A program made the position numbers and the translations under genes. The notes under the pieces were generated by a model, which saw nothing but the letters and a program-made list of their open reading frames with translations, was not told the DNA's origin and did no database searches. This document shows positions 1-8,950 of a stretch of DNA of 42,500 nucleotides, one piece after another (the first letter of the stretch is position 1; each line of letters starts with the position of its first letter). The stretch is from Letharia columbiana (taxonomy: Eukaryota; Ascomycota; Lecanoromycetes; Lecanorales; Parmeliaceae): NCBI RefSeq assembly GCF_014066305.1, contig NW_023501068.1, positions 1 to 42,500 of the forward strand. Reading direction: 5' to 3'.

Positions 1-1
1 G

Positions 2-358
2 CTCGACTACGCCGATGAAAAAGTTGGGAGAGACAGTACCGGGAAATGGATCAGCGACGTCGCCAAAAGGGCTGGATTGAAGACTTGGGGACGGCATGTG
101 GTGGGAAAGAAAACCACATTAGCGAAAAGAGATCCCATCACAGATGCGAAGCCGGCGATGCTGAATGCAGGACTGATAAGGAAGAAGAAGCGACCAGCTG
201 AGGAGATGAATGGGGGAGCAGTCGAGGCAAGGTCCAAAGGGTCTGGCATCACTACGCTCTCTGGAGGGCTGGTGAGGAAACGGGCGAAGGTTGCTGGCCA
301 CATAGGACCGGTGCTTACGGAAGATACTCAAAGCAATGGAAAGACCGAGCCTGGCTGA
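2..358 (+). CDS. C-terminal part of a basic, probably nuclear protein (5' partial)
   Basis: The frame is open from base 2 to a TGA at 356-358, so the window cuts into the last exon of a gene that starts to the left. The visible 118 residues are rich in Lys and Arg, with basic patches such as RKKKRP and VRKRAKV that look like nuclear localisation signals. A TGKWISDVAKRAG segment near the start looks folded, and the rest looks disordered. No ATG is needed within the window, because the only in-frame start-like codon (TTG at 77) lies inside continuous coding sequence. I do not recognise the family; the composition would suit a DNA- or RNA-processing factor, but that is only a guess. No intron is visible. 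The opposite-strand frames over this stretch are shadows. Confidence 0.55.
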   Translation, partial: LDYADEKVGRDSTGKWISDVAKRAGLKTWGRHVVGKKTTLAKRDPITDAKPAMLNAGLIRKKKRPAEEMNGGAVEARSKGSGITTLSGGLVRKRAKVAGHIGPVLTEDTQSNGKTEPG

Positions 359-925
359 CCAATGGTAATGTCACGCAAGGGCGCATTGACATTCAACCTG
401 ACGTTCACCGTTTGTCACCCGCTCAGAATAGCCGTAATAAGTTCAATATGCCAAGCAGCCTTTCTCGAGTCTAGATCCCTTCGATACCAATGAGCGCGCA
501 CAGAGAACGACAAGTGCTTGAGCACAGTCACCATTGTACATTGAGCCACTATCATTAAGGCTTATAAGCCAAACGTTCCATCTCCAAACCCTTGTCCGTT
601 CCTCTCTGAAGCAGTCCGAGACCGAGGGGCATCTACCGCGCAGCACTTTTGCAGCACATGCTACTTTTAGGGCCCATCATCAAAACCGTTTTACATGAAT
701 TGACGTTTTCTTTATGCACTTTACCTATATCACTGATTTGCTGGTCTTCCTGCAAGCCACGCTGCTATGCGGCTAAACGTGGCGTGCAAACCTGCTCAAT
801 GAATTCTCATATATATATTCCATTATTACCAAATTTTTATCATGAGATTCGAACCGCTATAATCAGTATCTTAGTCAATGCATAGTTTCCCGCCTGCCAG
901 ACCGTTTCACATCCAGCAGCCAACT
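359..925. other. Intergenic stretch
   Basis: Between the left partial gene and the next plus-strand start I see no frame with protein-like composition. There is an AT-rich patch with ATATATAT near 810-820 that could serve the downstream promoter. An upstream in-frame ATG at 878 exists, but I prefer the ATG at 926 for the next gene. Confidence 0.4.
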
Positions 926-1609
926 ATGGCACCCTTCAGACTTCGAGACCTCCCTGGAGAACTGCGGAACAATATATACAGCAAAACCCCACTCTCTGAC
1001 AAGATGACCTTGCTGAGGACCTCCCGCTCCATCAATAGCGAAGTTTCCCCGTTCTTCTACGAAGAAGCCACCTACCGAATTTTCGTCAACGTCCATCATC
1101 CTTCTTTATACACAAAGCACCCTATAACTAGACCACCTCTTCAGCACATAAAAGAGAAGATCCAGAATCTCGACGTCTATTGGGCACTCTTCGAGCCCGA
1201 AAAACGAAAGGAAGGCGACATTGAGGCGCTCAGCTGGGACCCGCTCATTAGTCGAGGACTGTGCCGTGTCTTCTTTGGATGGTGCCCAGGTGTGCCCTGG
1301 TTGCCTGTACCCTTTAGAGACAGCGACTTTGAACCATTGAAGACTCTTGCTGGTTTTGAGACCGTGGAGATCCGAGTTGGACTGAAGGCTTTGGGGCGGC
1401 CGCACAATCACCATGCACCAAAGACGAATACAGGCAACACATGCACAGATTCGGATACCTCGTGTCCCATGATGTTGCCTATGTACGACGTATTGCGGAA
1501 TGGACTGGAGTCGGCGTTTGGAGTTGCAGAGCTGAGACAGAACCCGCCGGATCATTACCTGAGATTCGAGCCAGGCAAACATTTAGCGGACGCTGTCGTC
1601 AAGTCCTAA
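926..1609 (+). CDS. 2EXR/F-box-like fungal protein
   Basis: A single exon encodes 227 residues. The N-terminus reads MAPFRLRDLPGELRNNIY, the typical opening of the fungal 2EXR/F-box-like family, in which LPxELRxxIY replaces the F-box helix; TLLRTSRSINSEVSPFFYEE follows, the second hallmark (a xCRxIxxEaxxxfY-like motif). The ATG at 926 is chosen because it puts the motif right at the N-terminus; an in-frame ATG at 878 would add 16 residues without recognisable features. The remaining 150 residues carry no catalytic motif that I can see. Members are assumed to be F-box-like adaptors, but their substrates are unknown, so only the fold-family call is supported. The gene looks intact. A second, damaged member of the same broad family lies at 23951-24778 on the other strand. 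Confidence 0.75.
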   Translation: MAPFRLRDLPGELRNNIYSKTPLSDKMTLLRTSRSINSEVSPFFYEEATYRIFVNVHHPSLYTKHPITRPPLQHIKEKIQNLDVYWALFEPEKRKEGDIEALSWDPLISRGLCRVFFGWCPGVPWLPVPFRDSDFEPLKTLAGFETVEIRVGLKALGRPHNHHAPKTNTGNTCTDSDTSCPMMLPMYDVLRNGLESAFGVAELRQNPPDHYLRFEPGKHLADAVVKS

Positions 1610-1790
1610 TCAATGCTTATTGTGATATTCAAAAGAGAGGCTGTGGGCAGAGTATTTGCCTCTTTGGTAGGCAAAGTTAGTTGGAAGAATCGAGGAATTT
1701 GGGCGGAAGAGTAGATCGGTCAAAGGAAAGAGCAAAGAAATTCCTTCACGAGCTGGGCCTCTAGTATTCGATATATGATTGTATTCAAAG

Positions 1791-2669
1791 TCATCTGTTG
1801 CCTGTGGCCGTTCGTTCCACCAGCCCAGACGACGGCGTCATGAACACCGATGTTGACGAAGGCATTTCATGCAAAGCAATAGTTCCCCTCTCTTCTTGCT
1901 GGCTCTGGGTTTGCCGCTCATTCTCCATGCGTTGCCTCCGAGTGCTAACCCTCGCCTTGACCCACGGCAGCAGATTGAAGTACCCGCCGCAGATGAAGAC
2001 ACCGGTCCAAAGAGCTAACTCTGTGCCATAGATGGCCATCCCAAGGACGTTGAGTTCCGTCTGAAAAAACACGGATACAAGAGAAAATAAATCGCCCGCA
2101 GCATCGATACCCACGAAAATGAAGCTGATACCTCGCACAGTACGGTGCGTGTAGATGTCCCAATAGTGGCGAAGAACACCCGCGGCAAGCAAGACTGCTG
2201 CAAGTACAGCCATCAACGTCGTGGGCCATGTTACATGCCTTTTAATCGCTGCCTTCAATGCAAATATTAAAGCAACTTCGATCCCTCCCATCAAAGTACA
2301 CATCCCTACCAAAATGACTGCGCACTTTATAAGGCTCCAGTGCTTCCCGTAATAGTAGCATTGGCTCCATGTCAGTAAGCTTAAAAACGTCAAGATCTGA
2401 GCCTGTATCCGTAGCGCGATGTTGAAGCTTTCGGTTATGTTGTAGACGCCTAACGGTACCCCCGCTGAGGCCCAGAGGAGCATCATGGAGGGTTGCAGAC
2501 CTGTGGTATGATGGCGGCGGTAGTTGATGATGATTTGGGGTATCAGCTAGGGCGGTTTGTCATTGTCTTGCTGGGGCATGCTGCGATTGCAGGACGTTGG
2601 TACCTGAACGGACCAGCAGATGGCACCAATGGTGCCGAGAATGTTGGCTGCGATTGGGACGTCCATCAT
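1791..2669 (-). CDS. PQ-loop repeat seven-TM protein (273 aa, one intron)
   Basis: Exon 1 runs 2669-2604 (22 codons) and exon 2 runs 2546-1791. They are separated by a 57 bp phase-0 intron (2603-2547; GTACCA...CCTAG). The splice restores a classical first PQ-loop, IPQIIINYRRHHTTG followed by LQPSMMLLWASAG. A second, degenerate loop (HRTVRGISFIFVGIDAAGDL) keeps the family pattern without the PQ dipeptide. About seven hydrophobic segments are visible, followed by a hydrophilic Gln/Glu/Ser-rich tail of roughly 50 residues. PQ-loop proteins include lysosomal/vacuolar amino-acid exporters (Ypq, cystinosin) and SWEET-like carriers; the substrate here cannot be read from sequence. Two consecutive ATGs open exon 1, and the first is used. 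The plus-strand frame over exon 1 and the intron is a shadow. Confidence 0.86.
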
Positions 2670-2943
2670 ACACTCAGTTTAACCCTCGTACGCATGATCC
2701 TTAGAATTCGCCTAGAAAAAAATGGTCAATCCACTGAGATATCTCCAAAACTATCAATACAACTAGCGGCATTAGCTGCGGCAAGATATCGCGGGTATTT
2801 TTGTAGGGCTGAAATCCACAAATGTAAACAACACGAAGTGACGGTTCTCATATGTTGCACACCGCTGTCTCACTTGTACAAGATCATTCTGCGATGCCCA
2901 TCTTCATTATCTGACATTTGACGACCCCAACCTCGTTACCAAA

Positions 2944-5313
2944 ATGTCCGAGATCGCCTCGCCCTCTCCATCGCCCCGTCCCGCCCAACACGTTCAATCC
3001 CAACTCCTCCCCTCCTCAATATTCTCAACTCCTTCCTTCAGCTCGACTCTCCCTTTCCCTCGACCCACATCGGCATCTGGCGCCTTTCGTCGCTCTTCGC
3101 TGTTGAAGAAGGGGCGTCTGGGGTCATCCCGGCATCGGCGACGCACGCGCTCAGTCGCATCGTCTGCGTCGCATTCGAGTGATGGAAGCTTAGGAGACTT
3201 CAGTATGGAGAATTACACAATCGATCTTGCGCAGTTGGGGAAGAAAGAAACGGCGGCACCTCCAGTGGGATTCGAACAGGCATTTCAGCGAGATCGAAGT
3301 GATAATGAGCAAAAACCTAAGCAGCCTCAAGAGCCAGCAGCTCAGACGCAGCAGGGAAAAACCGACGAGGAGGAGGCAGAGGATCTATTGGGTGACTACA
3401 CGATTGATTTAGGAGGCCTGGGAGATAAGCCAAGTAGTATGGTGGTCGGAGACGTGGAGAAAGAGAGGGACGAGGTTAGTAGTGAGGATGAAGGGCCCGA
3501 AGATTTCACCGTGAATATGGAGAAGTGGATGAGAGGTGGCGAAAAATGGAAGAAGGAGCAACGTGACGAAACCCTTGACGAGGGTGACGAGGCGAACGAA
3601 GATCCGCAGGACTATACCCAGGAAGTCAGAGTAGACTGGGGGCCACCCGAAGAGAGTGTATTTGAGCCGCTTGGAACATCTACGCCTGCACCATTGAAGA
3701 ATCATGCCATCATTGAAGAAGGTGTGCAAGAGGAAGCTAGACTTCAAGCTCCTCCACTGTCCCGGATGAATACCGAGATGCTCCAGGACCAGGCTGCAGA
3801 GGAAGTATTTGAGCGCATCTCGGCGCTGCAGGCGGAAGTGGAGAGAATGCGCGTTGAAGATGAGGAGCGTCGCTTGGCGTATCACGAAATCGAGCAAGAA
3901 AACGAATTACTCAGAAATGACAGAGTGGAATTACTAGAGCGTCATCAAGCCGAGGAAGAGTTGCTGAAAAAGCAGCACTCACAGCTAAGGGATCATTGGA
4001 AGGAGCAGCTCAGACTCAAGGAACAAGAACTGACCGCCCCTAATACTCCCAAAGTGGCGTCACTGAGGGCGAAGTTCGAGCCCGCAATCCAAGAGTTGGC
4101 CGCTGTCAAAGCAGACGCGGAGACCAATAAAATCGCAGCCAACGACATGATCAAGGCTCTTGAAGCACAGCTACATGCGGCTCGAGAGGATTTAAAAGAG
4201 CACCAAGACGCTAAGGCCTCTAGGAATGCAGCAGACGACAGGATTAAGGCTCTTGAAGAACAGCTACAGGCGGCCCGAGATGAGACGAGACGGTACCAGA
4301 ATCAAATACCATTAATCCAGGAAGCCAACGCGGCTACCGTCAAAAGCCTGCGCGCAGACCTCGAGACCAAGAACAAAGAGATTGCGCTTGAGCGAAAAGA
4401 GTCCATCCACCGCGGCAACGAAGCGGCCTCGCTGACTGAGAGCATCGACCAAAAGGACCAAGAACTGCGAACGCTCAAAAGCGATCTCAAAGCCATGAAG
4501 ATGGAACTCGACCATGCGCACGAGCAGCTTGCAGAGACACGACGTATCGTTGAGACAGTAGAACATGAGAATGACCGTCTAGTGCAGCAAAATGAACGGC
4601 AGGCCCGGGACATCGCGGACTTGGAAGAACGCATCAACAGCCAAGACGTTAATGAAGCAACCGCAGAGCCGGTCAATGAGAAGCGTGGTTACCCTGGAGC
4701 CGAACATATGGAGGCCAACAACATTGACGAAGCATCTCACAAAAATGCCCTCAAAAGAATCGAGCAACATGAGAGCATGCTTTCTTCGCTGAAAGCCACG
4801 CACGCCAAAGAGCTACGGACTCTGCGCTCCGCCCTTCTGAAGGCTGGTGAAGGCATGCAGAAGCGCGAAGCACGTCTCACAAACGCTCACAGCGAAGAGG
4901 TAGTCTCCCTGAACCAGCGGATTGAAACACTTCAAAACCAACAGACTGAACCCTCTAAGCTGGCTGATCCGTCTATGGAGAACGAACTTCGTTCTGCTGT
5001 TCGTGTGTTGAATACGAAACTCGAAAAGGCTAATGCTGCACTCATAGCCTCTAAAGCAGAGGCAGAGGAAGCGCAGCAGGCAGCTGAAGATGCACAGAAA
5101 ACGAACGCCATCGTCAACGCTGAGCTAGAAGCACGTTTTGCAGAGGCGGTGGAGGACAGAGAGAGAGAATGGAGACGGAGGGTGCAAATCCTATTCCGAG
5201 AACGAGAGAAGATGGGTAAGGCGCTGATGTGGGGATGGGGAAGGGAAGAAGAGGGTGCGAAAGGGTCAATGGACCGAGAGCAACCGTATCGGTATAGGTT
5301 CGTGACGAAGTGA
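2944..5313 (+). CDS. Long coiled-coil protein with N-terminal YTIDL-type motifs (789 aa)
   Basis: A single open frame encodes 789 residues, with a good start context (CCAAAATGTCC). Residues 1-85 are Ser/Pro/Arg-rich and disordered. Then comes a set of short acidic-flanked motifs: YTIDLAQLG at 91, YTIDLGGLG at 152, FTVNMEKWM at 188 and YTQEVRVDWG at 224. From about 280 to 750 the chain is almost continuous heptad-type coiled coil (Glu, Lys, Leu, Ala, Gln). It contains a 31-residue direct repeat, IKALEAQLHAARED and IKALEEQLQAARDE, which starts at bases 4150 and 4243. The C-terminus (EREWRRRVQILFREREKMGK) is basic and aromatic. The architecture resembles fungal spindle-pole-body, kinetochore or septum scaffold proteins, but I cannot name an orthologue. 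It is intact and not obviously co-regulated with its neighbours. The antisense frames inside it are shadows. Confidence 0.8.
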   Translation: MSEIASPSPSPRPAQHVQSQLLPSSIFSTPSFSSTLPFPRPTSASGAFRRSSLLKKGRLGSSRHRRRTRSVASSASHSSDGSLGDFSMENYTIDLAQLGKKETAAPPVGFEQAFQRDRSDNEQKPKQPQEPAAQTQQGKTDEEEAEDLLGDYTIDLGGLGDKPSSMVVGDVEKERDEVSSEDEGPEDFTVNMEKWMRGGEKWKKEQRDETLDEGDEANEDPQDYTQEVRVDWGPPEESVFEPLGTSTPAPLKNHAIIEEGVQEEARLQAPPLSRMNTEMLQDQAAEEVFERISALQAEVERMRVEDEERRLAYHEIEQENELLRNDRVELLERHQAEEELLKKQHSQLRDHWKEQLRLKEQELTAPNTPKVASLRAKFEPAIQELAAVKADAETNKIAANDMIKALEAQLHAAREDLKEHQDAKASRNAADDRIKALEEQLQAARDETRRYQNQIPLIQEANAATVKSLRADLETKNKEIALERKESIHRGNEAASLTESIDQKDQELRTLKSDLKAMKMELDHAHEQLAETRRIVETVEHENDRLVQQNERQARDIADLEERINSQDVNEATAEPVNEKRGYPGAEHMEANNIDEASHKNALKRIEQHESMLSSLKATHAKELRTLRSALLKAGEGMQKREARLTNAHSEEVVSLNQRIETLQNQQTEPSKLADPSMENELRSAVRVLNTKLEKANAALIASKAEAEEAQQAAEDAQKTNAIVNAELEARFAEAVEDREREWRRRVQILFREREKMGKALMWGWGREEEGAKGSMDREQPYRYRFVTK

Positions 5314-5773
5314 CGATGTGCAATGTAGCAGATCCAAATCCAAAAATCTGCGTGAAACGTTTCGGAGGAATCTATTCTGCTTTTAAGACACCTCTTGAGC
5401 ATACGTTGATTAAACACTCAAGACACCTGCCTATGACCGAACCACGAACTTCCTCAAGCCATAATCTTCAGCTCAGTCCATGGAAAAAACTTCGTTCCCA
5501 CGACGCTACAAAGCTCCTCGTCTTCTCAACCACCAAATACCCAACTCTTCACTCGCCATCCTCGCCCCCTCAACCTTCGCCCTAATCTTCCTCATCGCCA
5601 CCTCCCTCGCATAGTCCGGACTCCCACGCTTCGGCTTCGCATCAATACTAAAAGGACCAAATCCACAATCATCCGTCGCCCCCAACTGATCCTTTTCGAT
5701 CCACCTACTCGCCTCCTCCAAATCCCCCGCCACCTGCTCCGGACTCTCCACCTCCGGATTCAGCGGGTTCGTC

Positions 5774-5783
5774 ACCCCACCCC
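5774..5783 (-). repeat. 5 bp tandem duplication that shifts the MetE-like frame
   Basis: The plus strand reads ACCCCACCCC. Removing one ACCCC unit joins KQVAFIG directly to VTNPLNPEVESPEQV in one frame, as the family requires. The duplication is therefore a simple slippage lesion. Confidence 0.7.
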
Positions 5784-6495
5784 AATGAACGCAACTTGTT
5801 TCACGCCCTCGGCATCGCGACGGATGGATCGTCCGATGTGCTTGCAGATGCTCGGTTTATCCTTCCCGGACGCGAGCTGGATGAGGAAGTAGCCGGCGTC
5901 CATGGCGAAGAGGGAGGGGAGGAGGTTGCGGTAGGGGACCTCGTGGGAACGGACGGGGTCGCAGTCGCCGCCGGGGCGGGTGTGGATGCCGATGTTGGCG
6001 CGTTCGGGGGCGGAGAAGCGGGCCAGGACGCAGTCCTTGAGGTCGATGAAAGTGCGAAGAGCAACGAGGCGCCGGTCCAGGGGTTGCGGGGGTCGTTTTT
6101 GGACGCCAGATGGCCTTTGGTCGTCACGCGATTAGCCATTGTTTTTCATTCGCATGGATAAGCGGCGAGAGTGAGGTAGATCACTCAGCCTCGGCGAAGT
6201 CCATCGAGACCCTCTTCGCCCCAGTTTCAAAGTGACCCCCTGATGTCCTTCTCGCACCCCTCAACCAAATCCTTCACGGATCTCTCCCTCGGATACCCCT
6301 CCACCGTCCCGTCCCGTTCAACGGATCCAACAAGTACAGCATACTCGGCGCTATGACGGCCTACTCCATGCCACGGCCCTTTGCGTGCGGAGACGATTTC
6401 TCGAAATTCTCATACGCGTCGGTTTTGGTAGAGTACCTCAGAGGTCCGCTTCTGAGACGGGGCAACTGCCGGTGATGGCCGTCGTCGAAGATCGC

Positions 6496-6837
6496 CGGTG
6501 TCCATGGACGGATTCTTAGCGATACGGTAACAGTACCGGTCAGGCGAGGTGACTGAAAAGTTGGCAGTCGAAGAGGTGGAAGAGCCAAAAGGCCTCGATA
6601 AAAGCGACCTAGACGGAAATATCTTTGCTTCAACTGTATGCTCTCCGGGAACACATCGTGATTATCATTGTTATGAACGACAGAAGGTTTTCCGGGTTGA
6701 CGCCCAACACCGATGTGGTAACAAAGTAAGGGATTTCGACGCCCCAGGTTGCCCTTTTTCTTCTTCCGACATCGTGCCTGCCATGCACCCTTGCTCCAAT
6801 AAAGAACCGAGAAGAATCCAGGACAGGGGAAACGTAC
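6496..6837. other. 342 bp insertion inside the MetE-like pseudogene
   Basis: On the minus strand the family motif GQYF is separated from its normal continuation AIFDDGHHRQLPRL by exactly 342 bases. The added sequence shows no protein similarity that I recognise. The octamer GGATTCTT occurs near each end in inverted orientation (about 6509-6516, and 6812-6819 on the other strand), but the ends do not match well enough to call terminal inverted repeats, and no clear target duplication is visible. It could be a degenerate miniature transposon, filler DNA, or a decayed lineage-specific intron. Confidence 0.5.
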
Positions 6838-7337
6838 GAAATACTGCCCGTCTGCCCGCCAAATTATCCGCCAACCATGTCCCACCCAGCGTGTCAACGA
6901 TTGGGCAGGTCGCGAACGAGCTGGCGCGCTGCTCGCCGTCTGTCACGAGGGTCTCGGCCGTCTGCGACATCTTGGCCACGGAGTCTTCGGCGGCTTCGTC
7001 CTGCGCTTTGACGAGCTCATCGCGGGTGATGGTGCCGGTGTCGTAGTCTGCGTAGGCTTGTTGGAGGTCCGGCTGTGGTTTTAGCGGTGGTTTATGAACT
7101 GGGAGAGAAGGACGTCAGGTTGGAGTAGATGCTGAGGTGGTGAGAACAAAGACTTGTACATTGTGGACGAGGCAGGGAGTCTACTACTTCGGTTGGGATG
7201 GGCATTTTGTTAGGGTGCGAGTTGTATTTGTTGGTGGAGGCTTGAAAAGATGCATAGCGTTGGATGACTGTCAATAACAATGAAGTATATGCTGGTAATT
7301 AGACCCTGCTTTTGGACTACTCATCGGAAGAAGCCAC

Positions 7338-8075
7338 TTATCCTTCCAAATACAAATGATGACTGCGATTCTCGTGGCGCCAGAGCGAAAGGTCCTTGGC
7401 AGGCGCTGCATCGATACACAATTGCTGCTTTGCCTCCTCCAGATGCGTAGTCGATTGATGGTGGTGGCGCAGTGCGGAAGACTTCCACCGTTGTCGAAGA
7501 GAGACCACCCACTTCCATTTCTTCCAAGCTGCCCTGCCCATCTCCTTCTCCCTCCTTCTATTCTGCCTTGACTCTTCTGCTTTGGTGATGATGAGCATAA
7601 GACTGGCCTTCAACTCGTTCAAGTCCGCGACAGACTGCAGGATCTCCCGTGATTTGAAGTGCCACATTAAGCGTCCAAGCATGGAGAATTCGAAAGTGAG
7701 AGTGTTGTGAAGAATAACCGCAGTACCGCCGCTTTCGTCAACGGCATCAGGCAAGGCCACTCGTCCCATCTTTGCAAATGAAACGACGATAGGACGGAAG
7801 ATTGTGTCACACTGCTGGACAATACGATGGATATTGCGACAGTCCTCGTCGGTGAAAAGGCGGTCACCTGAAGCTTTCAGGTCTTCATCCAATAGTGTCT
7901 GCAGTGCTGTCAGACCGCGGGCAAGTTTTCGGAGCTCGGCGGCGATGTGCTGAACCTTTTCGTCGGCGGTCCTCGCATTGTCGATTGCTTTTTTCAATAA
8001 TTCAGCGAGCTGTATTGCTAGGCTGACGATCCCCGCGAAGTTGGCAATGATACCAATGACTACCAAGGCTTCCAT
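7338..8075 (-). CDS. Fungal N-terminal-domain (STAND/NLR-type N-domain) protein, short
   Basis: The frame encodes 245 residues from ATG 8075. The first 160 residues have the layout of the N-terminal domain found in many fungal STAND/NLR and GAP proteins: a hydrophobic first helix (MEALVVIGIIANFAGIVSLA), then amphipathic helices with LRKLARGLTALQTLL, DCRNIHRIVQQCD and LKASLMLIITKAEESRQ. In that family the domain usually precedes an NB-ARC, NACHT, RhoGAP or ankyrin region. Here the chain ends after a basic, low-complexity tail of about 70 residues (RREKEMGRAAWKKWKWVV to LYLEG), so it is a lone N-domain, a truncated gene, or a gene with an unseen downstream splice. The neighbouring gene at 13009-14894 carries the same domain class fused to RhoGAP, and a duplication or truncation relation is possible. 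Confidence 0.6.
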   Translation of the reverse strand: MEALVVIGIIANFAGIVSLAIQLAELLKKAIDNARTADEKVQHIAAELRKLARGLTALQTLLDEDLKASGDRLFTDEDCRNIHRIVQQCDTIFRPIVVSFAKMGRVALPDAVDESGGTAVILHNTLTFEFSMLGRLMWHFKSREILQSVADLNELKASLMLIITKAEESRQNRRREKEMGRAAWKKWKWVVSLRQRWKSSALRHHHQSTTHLEEAKQQLCIDAAPAKDLSLWRHENRSHHLYLEG

Positions 8076-8950
8076 AGCTCTAAATAGGCAGAGAGCATTT
8101 ATTCTTTGAGTTTGTGTTGACTGTATTTACCAATTGTATACTGCTTGTCAATAACTCGACGATAACATGAAGCTGGGATTGGATACGGGGTCGGGAATTT
8201 ATAAGACCTGAAGAGTATTGGAAATTGGAGGACATTGTGGAGAGAGAGTAGCATCAAGCAAAGACTACGCCACTCAGTACACGCAAACGTGGCGGTTCCA
8301 ATAGAGAGTCATAGCAGTGATTAGCAGCCTCGAAGGCGCATTAACCGCTTTGTCGTCTAGAATAACCGGCTTTCTTGTCAGATCACCTACTGACACGGTG
8401 TGGGCACTGGACATGATTTCAGTTAGGGATGACTTTTTGCCGCTAACTCCGTGGTTGAGTGGCGATCCGGTGGTACTTTGCGGTTCGAGATTCTGGATTT
8501 GGCTCGCAAATTCAGGCCGTGTGGGTGGGTAAGCACGGCCTCAGCTGCTGCTCCACAGGCATCGATGCGGAACGATGCTACCATCAGTCCATCGGGCGCA
8601 CTGCCAGAGAAAGTGGCAGTTGCAGTCGTAGCGAAGTCTTGAACATTGACCATATGAGCACGAAGTACGAGGATTATGAGCCATGAATAAATCTGTTTGG
8701 ACTGTTTCTGTACGACCGTTAGATTTTCTTGCCTTTTTACCCATGAATGCGTCAAATCTGGCTAATTCCCATACCTAGGACTGCCACTTCTTCTGGCAAC
8801 TTGCCTGGAATGTCTTCGTTGGCTTACCAAGAATCTACAAGAGCAGACAGAGATTACAATCTCAAGGGCGTATCAAGACCCACATAGATGGCAGAGATCA
8901 GTCCTACCTTCATCAGCCGAGCTTTGTGCGATATTACGCCGCACCAAGTC
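8076..8950. other. Intergenic stretch with no convincing gene
   Basis: This stretch lies between the N-domain gene and the 3' end of the CoA-transferase gene. A minus-strand frame (8755-8423) has an Ala/Gly-rich segment that might be a remnant, but I recognise no family and there is no splice partner. No RNA gene or repeat was noticed. Confidence 0.35.

Larger units (their letters stand above)
5506..7205 (-). pseudogene. Decayed MetE-like (cobalamin-independent methionine synthase C-terminal family) gene
   Basis: Pieces of one protein appear in order on the minus strand in different frames: MPIPTEVVDSLPRPQ at 7205; LQQAYADYDTGTITRDEL then ETLVTDGEQRASSFA around 7065-6915; GQYF at 6849-6838; AIFDDGHHRQLPRL from 6495; a stop at 6363-6361; GYPRER and KDLVEGCEKDIRG around 6290-6230; NDPRNPWTG near 6097-6071; IGIHTRPGGDCDP near 5980; and NPLNPEVESPEQV through to MASEELGI near 5530. 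This is the collinear order of the fungal MetE/UROD-like proteins. Lesions include a 342 bp insertion, a TAG in place of an expected Gln codon, a 5 bp tandem duplication, at least two other frame changes, extra sequence before GHLASKNDPRN, and a first intron that does not restore frame. It cannot encode a full protein. Neighbours give no pathway context. Confidence 0.85.

Noticed and set aside
2493..2921. 142-codon plus-strand open frame
   Set aside because: It overlaps exon 1 and the intron of the minus-strand PQ-loop gene, and its composition is not protein-like.
3409..3897. 162-codon minus-strand open frame inside the coiled-coil gene
   Set aside because: It is a mirror of a Glu/Lys-rich coding strand, with no motif or splice partner.
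5796..6161. 121-codon plus-strand frame
   Set aside because: It is antisense to the well-supported MetE-like pseudogene; the apparent Gly/Val/Asp-rich protein is a shadow.
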